DNA of 5,179 nucleotides. It comes from Parachlamydiales bacterium. Lineage in GTDB: Bacteria; Chlamydiota; Chlamydiia; Chlamydiales; SM23-39. The position numbers and the translations under genes were made by a program. Position 1 is the first letter of the stretch. The number at the start of each line of letters is the position of its first letter. Shown here piece after piece: positions 1 through 5,179 of this stretch. The DNA is taken from assembly GCA_003151315.1 (NCBI GenBank), contig PLXF01000177.1, positions 17,340-22,518 on the forward strand, written 5' to 3'. Below the pieces are notes generated by a model. The model ran no database searches and had not been told where the DNA came from. It saw nothing but the letters and a program-made list of their open reading frames with translations.

Positions 1-37
1 ACTTTCCAGTGGACGGAGTATATATACCTCTCGTGAC

Positions 38-1075
38 TCAATGAGGGGTAAGCTGCTCGACTAGTTTTTCTAGCTTGCGGATTCTCTCTACGTACTCTTC
101 TAATTTTCTGACGTGAACTTCTTGCCGATTGTAATCGGAAAGGGGGATGGCAGGGCTGCCTCTATATTTGCCCGACTTGAGCGATTTACTGACACCGCCT
201 CGAGTGGCGATCATCACCTGATCTTCTAATTCAACATGTCCTAAAATACCCACTTGACCGCCTAACATGACATGTTTGCCTGTTTTGGAGGAGCCGGCGA
301 TTCCCGTTTGGGCGGCAATCACATTGTGTTCGCCAACCTCAACATTGTGGGCGATTTGGACTAAATTATCGATTTTCGTCCCTTTACGAATGATCGTCTG
401 TTTGAATCGGGATCGATCGATTGCGGTGTTAGCTCCAATTTCCACATCAAGATCGATAACGACATGGCCCAGTTGTTCGAGCTTTGTGTAGCGGCCGAGT
501 TTATCCGGGACATAGCCAAAACCGCAGGAGCCGATCACAGCGCCAGGTTGAAGAATAACTCGGTTTTGGAGAACGGATCGCTCCCGAATGGTGCAAGAGG
601 GGTGTATGTGGCAATCGTCTCCAATCTCTACTTCAAACCCGATAGAGACGTGAGGGCCGATATGAGCGTTAGTGCCAATTTTTACATCTCGATCGATTAC
701 GACATAAGGACCTATCTGGGCGCCAGAGCCTATTTGGACTGTGGGATGGATAATGGCTGTGGGGTGAATGCCTTCAAATCCTGAAGTAGAGGAGTGGGAA
801 AAGAGAAGTTCTACGATTATTTGGAAAGCCCGGGAAGGGTCTTCAGAGATGAGATAGTTTTTCCCTTCAACGAGGGGAGTTTGGGGCTGGATGCAAATCG
901 CGCCAGCTAGACTCTTTTTCATCGCTTCATTATAGCGGATATTGGCTAAGAAAGAGGCGTCGGTTGCGCTAGCCTCTTCCAGCGTATTAACACCGGCGAT
1001 CTCAAAATTAGGATCGCCGGATAGTTGCGATTTGGTCCGCTCAGCTAGTTCTGCGAGAGAAAATCGCTTGTGCAC
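38..1075 (-). CDS. lpxD: UDP-3-O-(3-hydroxyacyl)glucosamine N-acyltransferase LpxD
   Basis: LpxD transfers a 3-hydroxyacyl chain from acyl carrier protein to the 2-amino group of UDP-3-O-acyl-glucosamine. This is the third step of lipid A synthesis and takes place in the cytoplasm. Seen: 345 aa, close to the usual length (341 in E. coli). Residues 1-100 form the N-terminal uridine-binding domain, with the typical opening FSLAELAER. IHPTA at 103 begins a left-handed beta-helix of hexapeptide repeats running to about residue 300. GFGY is at 185-188. The family's catalytic histidine falls in QIAHNV (H243) and the second conserved histidine in ILGHVEL (H280). A charged C-terminal helix (about 315-345) resembles the trimerising tail. 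The start is GTG at 1075-1073, preceded by AGCAGG with a 5-nt gap. An in-frame TAA a few codons upstream excludes a longer form. The gene starts 1 bp after the ompH stop, so it is almost certainly co-transcribed with ompH. Identity is very secure. Confidence 0.96.
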   Translation of the reverse strand: MHKRFSLAELAERTKSQLSGDPNFEIAGVNTLEEASATDASFLANIRYNEAMKKSLAGAICIQPQTPLVEGKNYLISEDPSRAFQIIVELLFSHSSTSGFEGIHPTAIIHPTVQIGSGAQIGPYVVIDRDVKIGTNAHIGPHVSIGFEVEIGDDCHIHPSCTIRERSVLQNRVILQPGAVIGSCGFGYVPDKLGRYTKLEQLGHVVIDLDVEIGANTAIDRSRFKQTIIRKGTKIDNLVQIAHNVEVGEHNVIAAQTGIAGSSKTGKHVMLGGQVGILGHVELEDQVMIATRGGVSKSLKSGKYRGSPAIPLSDYNRQEVHVRKLEEYVERIRKLEKLVEQLTPH

Positions 1076-1076
1076 A

Positions 1077-1691
1077 TTAACCTGCTGTTTGATTGGGCAT
1101 TAACTCTTCGAGCGCCTGATTGGCGTCTAGATCTTCCCCATTATCAGAAAGCTTTTTCCCTTTCGTCTCTTCGTATGATTTATCCATCATCGCAATTACT
1201 TCTTGAGTTAGATCGAGATCGGGGCGAATGTAGAAGCAGGCCTCTTTATTCATTACGTAATCGAGCTTTTTCTTCTTGGCGAGCGTCTCTGAGGCTTTAG
1301 AAATATTGGAGAGGAGCCTTTGGTAGATCTGGTGTTGCGCTTGCTGCATGATTTGATAGAACTGGCTTTGGTAGCGGTTCATATCTTCTTGCAGAGTCTG
1401 GTATTTAACTTTCATCTCTTCTTCTGCTTTTGGGGAGAGGCTGTCGAGATATTCTGAATCGTCGAATTTGGCGGCGATCTCTTTCATTTCTTTATCGGAG
1501 TTTTCCATCCGATTAGCCATCTCTTTTTGGAGATTTTGGAGCTCTTCTTGCTCCTTTTTACCCAATTTTGACTCGGTCATGCAAGAGTTGAAGTTAACCG
1601 CGCCGATTACGGGTAGTTCATCAGCAAAGGCGGGAAGGGAAAATATTCCGCAGAGGGTTAGGATCGTGAGTGTCTTCTTGAGGTTTCTCAT
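1077..1691 (-). CDS. ompH: OmpH/Skp-family periplasmic chaperone
   Basis: Skp (OmpH) is a trimeric periplasmic holdase. It keeps unfolded outer-membrane proteins soluble until they reach BamA. Seen: 204 aa, starting MRNLKKTLTI, with a hydrophobic signal peptide and a likely signal peptidase I site after AFA (A23, before D24). A short beta segment, VIGAVNFNSCMTES (28-41), and LGKKEQEE match the family's N-terminal pattern. Residues about 45-140 are a long Glu/Lys/Gln-rich helical region, consistent with the paired-helix tentacles, and the closing core strand (DYVMNKEACFYI) is near 144-155. The last 25-30 residues form an acidic tail that looks longer than in C. trachomatis OmpH as I recall it. 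The ATG at 1691 is chosen over an upstream extension because AAGGAG lies 4 nt before it and the signal peptide begins there. The gene sits 23 bp after the end of the full bamA reading and 1 bp before lpxD, so it is part of the same transcript. Confidence 0.93.
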   Translation of the reverse strand: MRNLKKTLTILTLCGIFSLPAFADELPVIGAVNFNSCMTESKLGKKEQEELQNLQKEMANRMENSDKEMKEIAAKFDDSEYLDSLSPKAEEEMKVKYQTLQEDMNRYQSQFYQIMQQAQHQIYQRLLSNISKASETLAKKKKLDYVMNKEACFYIRPDLDLTQEVIAMMDKSYEETKGKKLSDNGEDLDANQALEELMPNQTAG

Positions 1692-1695
1692 AAAT

Positions 1696-1701
1696 CTCCT
1701 T
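1696..1701 (-). promoter_or_regulatory. Ribosome binding site of ompH
   Basis: On the minus strand AAGGAG lies 4 nt before the ATG at 1691, inside the 23-bp bamA-ompH gap. It is the clearest Shine-Dalgarno in the window. It decides the ompH start against a longer frame that would begin at 1802 inside bamA and hide the signal peptide. Confidence 0.85.
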
Positions 1702-1714
1702 GTTTTTGTATAGG

Positions 1715-2038
1715 TTAAAACTGTCCAGCCATCGAAAAGTAGAAGGGTTGGTACTTGTGATTGCGCGCTTTCCGATCGAGCGAATTCAACAAATAACCCC
1801 AACCGAGAACGATGGGTGTTCGGTTGCCGATGTCGAGGCGGACACCGCCTCCAACCGATCCGCGCATTTTCTCAACGGATAATAGATGTTCAGAAATACT
1901 ACCTATATCGAAAAAGACGAATGCATCGAGAACTTTCAAGATTTCTTGATTGTATTCGAGAGAAAAGAGGGTTGAGGAGTTACCGCCCAGAGGCGTATCG
2001 GTATTTTGGTAAGCTCCAGTTCCATCTGGAGTTTCACT
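1715..2038 (-). pseudogene. bamA: C-terminal end of bamA, displaced to another frame
   Basis: This stretch encodes 107 residues and a TAA stop, and it completes the BamA barrel. It begins SETPDGTGAYQNTD directly after the point where the main bamA frame is lost. It continues through FSLEYNQEILKVLDAFVFFDIG and GGGVRLDIGNRTPIVLGWG, and ends FYFSMAGQF. DAFVFFDIG, the GGGVR strand and the closing alternating strand with a terminal Phe are hallmarks of the last barrel strands of BamA/Omp85 proteins. The terminal strand carries the beta-signal needed for assembly. There is no credible start or ribosome binding site of its own. A TTG within it (1939) gives an open frame, but this is only the inside of a barrel. 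It is therefore the separated tail of bamA, not an independent gene. Restoring one base at 2039-2041 fuses it to the upstream frame. Confidence 0.9.
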
Positions 2039-4146
2039 AAAGGTCCAAGCATAAACGGTTTGTAGCCTCTGACGGAATTTTCACCGCCGAGGAAAAGGCG
2101 TTCACTGTAGGGCATCGCATCTTTAGCTGTTTTGCCATAGGGGAAGAGGTAGCGGAAATCGAACTTCAATTTTAAGGTCCCTTTAGCCCAAATGGGGAAA
2201 TAGATGGAGTTGATGTAACTCAGCTTCCCGAAATAGAAGGAGCCGCCAATTCCGGCGATCTCTCCTTCAAAAAGGGAGCGCCATCCTCTGTGAGGTTTGT
2301 AGGCACTATCGGTTGAATCGTATCCAAGGTTCGAGCTGAATGCAGAGATAAGGCCTTGTTGATCGAGCAGTTTTTTTTGCGCTTCATAAGAATTTTGGGC
2401 AATCAAGTGGGGATCTTCCTTTCCGTCGCTCAGTTGGTGTATGCCTACCACGTCATGGGAATGGCGAAGCCTTTCTCTGAGTCCAAATGTCCAAAAATTA
2501 TTGAGGGGGTAGTTAGTGAAGACCGAACCGCCATAGGTCAATACCTTAGTATTGGTTTGGAGTTTGCTATAGGTCCGGGTAACTTCAACGCCAAGCCGCC
2601 ATAGAGAGTCGTTGACGTAGGGGTTCATCCAGGAGACAAGGACGTTGTTTTGCTTTTTACCCAAAGTGCCCCTGATGTGGAAGTATTCTCCTCCGCCTCT
2701 GAGGGCTCCGAAATTCTTAAACGCATCGAGGACGCCGCCGATCCGGAAGTTTCTCTCTGTCAATTCGAGTCCGCCGAAAATATCGTCCATCGTGCTAAAG
2801 CCCATAAAGAGGCTGACATTGCCTGTGGTGGTCTCTACCACTTCAACATAGACGTCTCGATAGGTTTCTCCGAGAGCGATATCATCTGCTGTTCTGACGG
2901 CATAGACATTCACGCTTTTGAAATAACCGATCCCTTCAAGTCTTTGCTGAGTCGCTTTAAGTTTTCGTGAATCGAAAGTTTCGCCAGGAACGAGGAGAGA
3001 CTCGCGGAGAATGACATTATTTTTTGTCGAATGGTTGCCAAAGATATGGATTAGGCCAATCTTATATTGCTGCCCTTCATCGATCGTATAGGAGACGTTG
3101 AAAATCGGCTGATCTTCTTCTAAATTCGTATCAAACTGGACGCTCGCGTCGATGTGCCCTTTTTGGCCGTAAAGATCTTTAATGGCTTGCGAGGTCTCTC
3201 TGACCTTGTCGGGAGAATAGGGCTCTCCCGTATGAATAAGGGCTCTTTTCCGAATGTCTTCTAACGAAATGAGGGTATTGCCCTCGAATTGGATCTCTCC
3301 AATTTTATAGAGGGTGCCTCTATGGGCGGTGATCTCCACAATGAGTTTATCCGAGTCGGGATCGTCTTGCAGTTCGACGTCCACTTTTGCATCGGCATAT
3401 CCTTTATTGTGAAGGTAATTAAGGATCGTCACCCGATCTTGTTCAAGGGCTTCGTCTCTGTAGGTGCCGCTTCCTGTGAGCCAGCTAGTAAGGAAGTTGT
3501 ATTTCTTCAGAAAAACCTGGTCGGAGAGGTCCCCTTGTTCTCCTTTAGTGAACCCTTTATAGACGATTTTCTTAATATTTCCCGATTTCCCTTCCGTGAT
3601 GTCGATGAGGATATCCACTTGATTTGTGCCGGGGATAGGCTGGAGCATGTAGGAAATTTGGGACTCAAAATACCCTTTTTTAATGTAGAATTCTTTCACC
3701 TTATTAAAGGCTTTGTTGAATTCCTGTCTGTTGAAAGGGGTGTTGGGTTGGATCTCCAGCTCGTTTTGGAGAGCAGATGTTTTAAATTTGACGTTTCCGT
3801 TCCAGACGATGCGGTGGATTAGCGGACGGGGCGCTACATGAATAGTAATGAGAAGCTCTCCGTTTTTCAGCTGAACAGAGGGCTCGACACGATCGTATTC
3901 TTGGGAAAGATTTTTTAGGTCGTTATCAAAGGTGTTTTGGGAAAATTCTTCCCCTTCGTGTGTCTTTAATCGGGAAAGAACCGGTTTTGAATCATAAGGA
4001 GTCTCACCATCGGGAGAGTCGATCACAATTTCAATATGGGAAACCCGTTTGTCGTCATATAACTCGGCGCTAAAGAGGGGTCCTGCAGCTGTTGCACAGA
4101 GGAAAGCGAAGAGGGCGTAAGAGGTAATGCAGCGTCTGTATGTCAT
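1936..4146 (-). CDS. bamA: Outer membrane assembly factor BamA (Omp85), frameshifted near the C-terminus
   Basis: BamA is the essential outer-membrane barrel that folds and inserts other barrel proteins. Seen: 736 aa as read. A hydrophobic signal peptide covers about residues 1-27. Five POTRA-like repeats follow, roughly 34-105, 109-186, 190-276, 280-358 and 361-438, with recurring GN/GY signatures (IVWNGN, IQFEGN, LIHIFGN; KKGYF, NKGYAD, GIGYF). The barrel starts near 440 and contains the conserved loop-6 motif VRGY at 692-695. After P702 the family sequence stops and 34 unrelated residues lead to TGA at 1936. The true tail continues in another frame to 1715. Adding one T to the TTT run (plus-strand AAA 2039-2041) gives a 810-residue protein ending in Phe, close to the roughly 790 aa of C. 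trachomatis Omp85. Start is ATG 4146, with only a weak Shine-Dalgarno (GAG) but an excellent promoter just upstream. Because bamA is essential, a sequencing or assembly indel is the likeliest cause. Identity is very secure; the coding status of this copy is not. Confidence 0.95.
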   Translation of the reverse strand: MTYRRCITSYALFAFLCATAAGPLFSAELYDDKRVSHIEIVIDSPDGETPYDSKPVLSRLKTHEGEEFSQNTFDNDLKNLSQEYDRVEPSVQLKNGELLITIHVAPRPLIHRIVWNGNVKFKTSALQNELEIQPNTPFNRQEFNKAFNKVKEFYIKKGYFESQISYMLQPIPGTNQVDILIDITEGKSGNIKKIVYKGFTKGEQGDLSDQVFLKKYNFLTSWLTGSGTYRDEALEQDRVTILNYLHNKGYADAKVDVELQDDPDSDKLIVEITAHRGTLYKIGEIQFEGNTLISLEDIRKRALIHTGEPYSPDKVRETSQAIKDLYGQKGHIDASVQFDTNLEEDQPIFNVSYTIDEGQQYKIGLIHIFGNHSTKNNVILRESLLVPGETFDSRKLKATQQRLEGIGYFKSVNVYAVRTADDIALGETYRDVYVEVVETTTGNVSLFMGFSTMDDIFGGLELTERNFRIGGVLDAFKNFGALRGGGEYFHIRGTLGKKQNNVLVSWMNPYVNDSLWRLGVEVTRTYSKLQTNTKVLTYGGSVFTNYPLNNFWTFGLRERLRHSHDVVGIHQLSDGKEDPHLIAQNSYEAQKKLLDQQGLISAFSSNLGYDSTDSAYKPHRGWRSLFEGEIAGIGGSFYFGKLSYINSIYFPIWAKGTLKLKFDFRYLFPYGKTAKDAMPYSERLFLGGENSVRGYKPFMLGPLVKLQMELELTKIPIRLWAVTPQPSFLSNTIKKS

Positions 4147-4172
4147 GCTCTGTCACACGTTAGGTCCGCTGG

Positions 4173-4201
4173 ATTATAGGGTTCCTTAAGAATATTTGCA
4201 A
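4173..4201 (-). promoter_or_regulatory. Predicted bamA promoter
   Basis: On the minus strand TTGCAA (4201-4196) and TATAAT (4178-4173) are separated by exactly 17 bp, a near-consensus housekeeping sigma promoter. It lies inside the 67-bp recR-bamA gap. The expected transcription start is near 4166, giving a 5' leader of about 20 nt before the ATG at 4146. It suggests that bamA-ompH-lpxD can be transcribed independently of recR. The prediction rests on sequence match only. Confidence 0.75.
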
Positions 4202-4213
4202 CCGCTCAAGCTA

Positions 4214-4813
4214 CTAGATTATTTGGCGGCCAACAAAGGCGCGGGCCAAAGTTCCGCTATCGATATATTCCAAGCTGCTGCCGACGGGGATTCCGAAAGC
4301 GAGTCGGGAAAGGGAGATGGGGAGTTTGGCGAGCTGTTGTTTTAAATAGAGGGCGGTAGTATCCCCCTCTAAGGTTGAATCGAACGCGATAATCACTTCG
4401 GTGATGTTGTGTTTCGCGATCCGCTCTTCGATTTTATCGGTTCTGAGTTGATTTGCGTGTCGACCGTCAAGAGGGGAAAGGAGATGTTCGATCACGTGAT
4501 AAAGGCCTCGATAGGAGCGGGTCTCTTCTATAGAATAGGCGTCTCTAGCGGAAGAGATGATGCATAGCGAATTTGTATTGCGCTCTTCGCTGCAAAAACG
4601 GCATGTTTCTCCGTTTTTTAAGCAGCCGCATTCAGAACAAGAGGGGACTTTATGTAAAATTTCTTTGAGAAGGTCTCCCAAAAGGGTCAGATGCTCTTCT
4701 GGCCAGGAGAGGAGTTCGAAGGCAAATCGCTCGGCCGTGCGGCTGCCCACCCCGGGCAATTTTTTCAGGTGGGCGATTAGGTGCGTTAAATCTTCAGGAT
4801 ATTTTTGGGACAT
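4214..4813 (-). CDS. recR: Recombination mediator protein RecR
   Basis: RecR acts with RecO (and RecF) to load RecA onto SSB-coated single-stranded DNA at gaps during repair. Seen: 199 aa, the normal family length. A helix-hairpin-helix DNA-binding segment, LKKLPGVGSRTAERFAF, is at about 16-32. A four-cysteine zinc site is C59-x2-C62 and C71-x2-C74. A Toprim domain runs from about 82 to 178, with the family block HLLSPLDG (110-117) and the acidic motif FDSTLEGDTTA (144-154). The C-terminal signature GIPVGSS...DSGTLARAFVGR follows. The Toprim glutamate found in E. coli RecR (VVESP) is replaced by Ser87 (IISSA); as I recall it, C. trachomatis RecR has Ala there, so this may be a lineage trait. 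The ATG at 4813 fits the family N-terminus. A TTG at 4864 would add 17 residues with no family support. The gene is upstream of bamA, as in Chlamydia. Confidence 0.95.
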   Translation of the reverse strand: MSQKYPEDLTHLIAHLKKLPGVGSRTAERFAFELLSWPEEHLTLLGDLLKEILHKVPSCSECGCLKNGETCRFCSEERNTNSLCIISSARDAYSIEETRSYRGLYHVIEHLLSPLDGRHANQLRTDKIEERIAKHNITEVIIAFDSTLEGDTTALYLKQQLAKLPISLSRLAFGIPVGSSLEYIDSGTLARAFVGRQII

Positions 4814-4904
4814 GTTCCCGATCTTAGCAAATCCCCATTTTTCGTAGATAGAGTTCTTGAACAAGGCTCGTTTGTTCCCGCCTTTTTGGATAAATCTGAA
4901 AAAT

Positions 4905-4934
4905 TTTATACTACAAGTTGATTCATAGAATCAA
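4905..4934 (-). promoter_or_regulatory. Predicted recR promoter
   Basis: On the minus strand TTGATT (4934-4929) and TATAAA (4910-4905) are separated by 18 bp and followed by an A/T-rich start region. Transcription would begin near 4898, about 85 nt before the recR ATG. It lies downstream of a same-strand terminator, as expected for the head of a new transcript. Hexamers and spacing are good but not perfect. Confidence 0.6.
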
Positions 4935-4935
4935 C
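4917..4935. promoter_or_regulatory. Perfect 19-bp palindrome overlapping the recR promoter, possible operator
   Basis: GTTGATTC-ATA-GAATCAAC is a perfect 8+3+8 inverted repeat. One arm contains the -35 hexamer of the predicted recR promoter, and the rest fills the spacer toward the -10. A two-fold symmetric site in this position is typical of repressor binding. No regulator is known or visible here, so an operator role is inference. In RNA the same arms could form a short hairpin, but the site lies upstream of the predicted start. Confidence 0.4.
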
Positions 4936-5004
4936 AGTATGTACCGAGTCTAGTTGAAAGTTAGACAACCAAGCCATGCTAGCATCTCAGCCTTTTGATC
5001 CGCG

Positions 5005-5034
5005 AAAAATAGCTCCCTATTTCTAATAGGGAGC
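5005..5034 (-). terminator. Intrinsic terminator, minus strand
   Basis: A perfect 9-bp stem, GCTCCCTAT / ATAGGGAGC (5012-5034), has a 5-nt loop. On the minus strand the stem is followed immediately by TATTTTT (5011-5005), the classic hairpin plus U-tract. On the plus strand the stem is followed by GGCGTTG with no U-tract, so the orientation is minus. It should end a transcript entering from the right of the window and so isolate the recR-bamA-ompH-lpxD cluster from upstream transcription. Confidence 0.75.
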
Positions 5035-5089
5035 GGCGTTGTTGCATAATTCATTGCACATATAAGTTGCTGACCATGAAAAAATTACA

Positions 5090-5172
5090 ACCACAGAGAA
5101 CGCAGGGCACACAGAGAAAAAGCATAAAAATGCGCGTTTTCGCGCCTCTGTGAGCTCTGTGCTCTCTGTGGT
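5090..5172. repeat. Long inverted repeat of CACAGAG units with internal hairpins
   Basis: The left arm (5090-5116) and the reverse complement of the right arm (5146-5172) match at 23 of 27 positions. Each arm consists of three heptamers starting every 9 bp: CACAGAG at 5092, degenerate CGCAGGG at 5101 and CACAGAG at 5110, then CTCTGTG at 5146, 5155 and 5164. The 29-bp centre contains two smaller stem-loops, GCAT-AAAA-ATGC (5122-5133) and GCGCG-TTTT-CGCGC (5132-5145). It has no coding capacity. From memory, similar ACCACAGAG-rich inverted repeats occur dispersed in unrelated environmental bacterial genomes. A non-autonomous mobile or REP-like element is plausible but not proven. Confidence 0.8.
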
Positions 5173-5179
5173 AAATACT

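Larger units (their letters stand above)
4814..5179. other. Intergenic region upstream of recR, no coding gene seen
   Basis: This 366-bp stretch has no credible coding frame on either strand and no recognisable tRNA or rRNA. From left to right it holds a leader of about 85 nt for recR, the recR promoter with an overlapping palindrome, a short stretch (4936-5004) without clear signals, a minus-strand intrinsic terminator, a possible insertion-sequence end, and a long inverted repeat near the window edge. The neighbouring gene on the right lies outside the window. Confidence 0.75.

Noticed and set aside
464..784. 106-codon plus-strand open frame within lpxD, and a similar one at 2650-2970 within bamA
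   Set aside because: Both are antisense to well-supported genes and show no independent sign of coding.
1692..1802. N-terminal extension of OmpH to 1802
   Set aside because: It would overlap the bamA tail, bury the signal peptide at residue 38 and ignore the strong Shine-Dalgarno before the ATG at 1691.
1715..1939. Independent 74-aa gene starting at a TTG
   Set aside because: Its sequence is the end of the BamA barrel with no start signal of its own. It is the tail of the frameshifted gene.
2036..2046. Programmed -1 frameshift producing full BamA
   Set aside because: The site reads A CCT TTA, which is not an X XXY YYZ slippery heptamer, and I saw no obvious downstream stem-loop. A base deletion is simpler.
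3289..3822. 177-codon open frame on the plus strand
   Set aside because: It lies fully antisense to the POTRA region of bamA, has no ribosome binding site or recognisable motif, and is explained as a shadow of the coding frame.
4814..4864. TTG start adding 17 residues to RecR
   Set aside because: The family N-terminus fits the ATG at 4813, and the extra residues match nothing known in RecR.
4948..4966. GTCTA...TAGAC stem
   Set aside because: Only 5 bp with a 9-nt loop and no associated U-tract, so too weak to call.
4976..4985. 10-bp palindrome ATGCTAGCAT, and GTATATATAC at 18-27
   Set aside because: Short palindromes of this size occur by chance, and neither sits at a useful position relative to a promoter or gene end.
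5039..5066. Plus-strand promoter TTGTTG-16-TATAAG
   Set aside because: The -35 is weak, it points into the inverted repeat, and no plus-strand gene is visible in the remaining sequence.

Overview
This window reads as chlamydial chromosome, most likely from an environmental (Chlamydia-like) member of the Chlamydiales. All four genes lie on the minus strand. Transcribed right to left they are recR, bamA (omp85/yaeT), ompH/skp and lpxD. From memory, this is the order CT240-CT243 in Chlamydia trachomatis, and the RecR, BamA C-terminal and OmpH sequences look closer to the chlamydial versions than to the proteobacterial ones. No species call can be made from the sequence alone.

Layout from right to left. 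4814-5179 is non-coding. It holds an 83-bp inverted repeat built from 9-bp-spaced CACAGAG units (5090-5172), a possible insertion-sequence end (5035-5050), a minus-strand intrinsic terminator (5005-5034), and a recR promoter (4905-4934) overlapped by a perfect 8+3+8 palindrome. recR follows (4214-4813). The 67-bp gap before bamA carries a near-consensus promoter, TTGCAA-17-TATAAT. bamA (from 4146) is broken late in the beta-barrel by an apparent one-base deletion in a T run (plus-strand A run 2039-2041). The open frame stops at 1936, and the last 107 codons, down to the normal C-terminal Phe, continue in another frame to 1715. ompH follows after 23 bp with a strong Shine-Dalgarno, and lpxD starts 1 bp after the ompH stop. 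Only 37 bp remain beyond lpxD.

The last three genes form a functional unit for building the outer membrane. BamA inserts beta-barrel proteins, OmpH/Skp is the periplasmic chaperone that carries them, and LpxD makes the acylated glucosamine precursor of lipid A. RecR (recombinational repair) is a conserved but functionally unrelated neighbour. I see no novel gene system. The points most worth checking are the bamA frameshift, the inverted-repeat element and the putative operator at the recR promoter.
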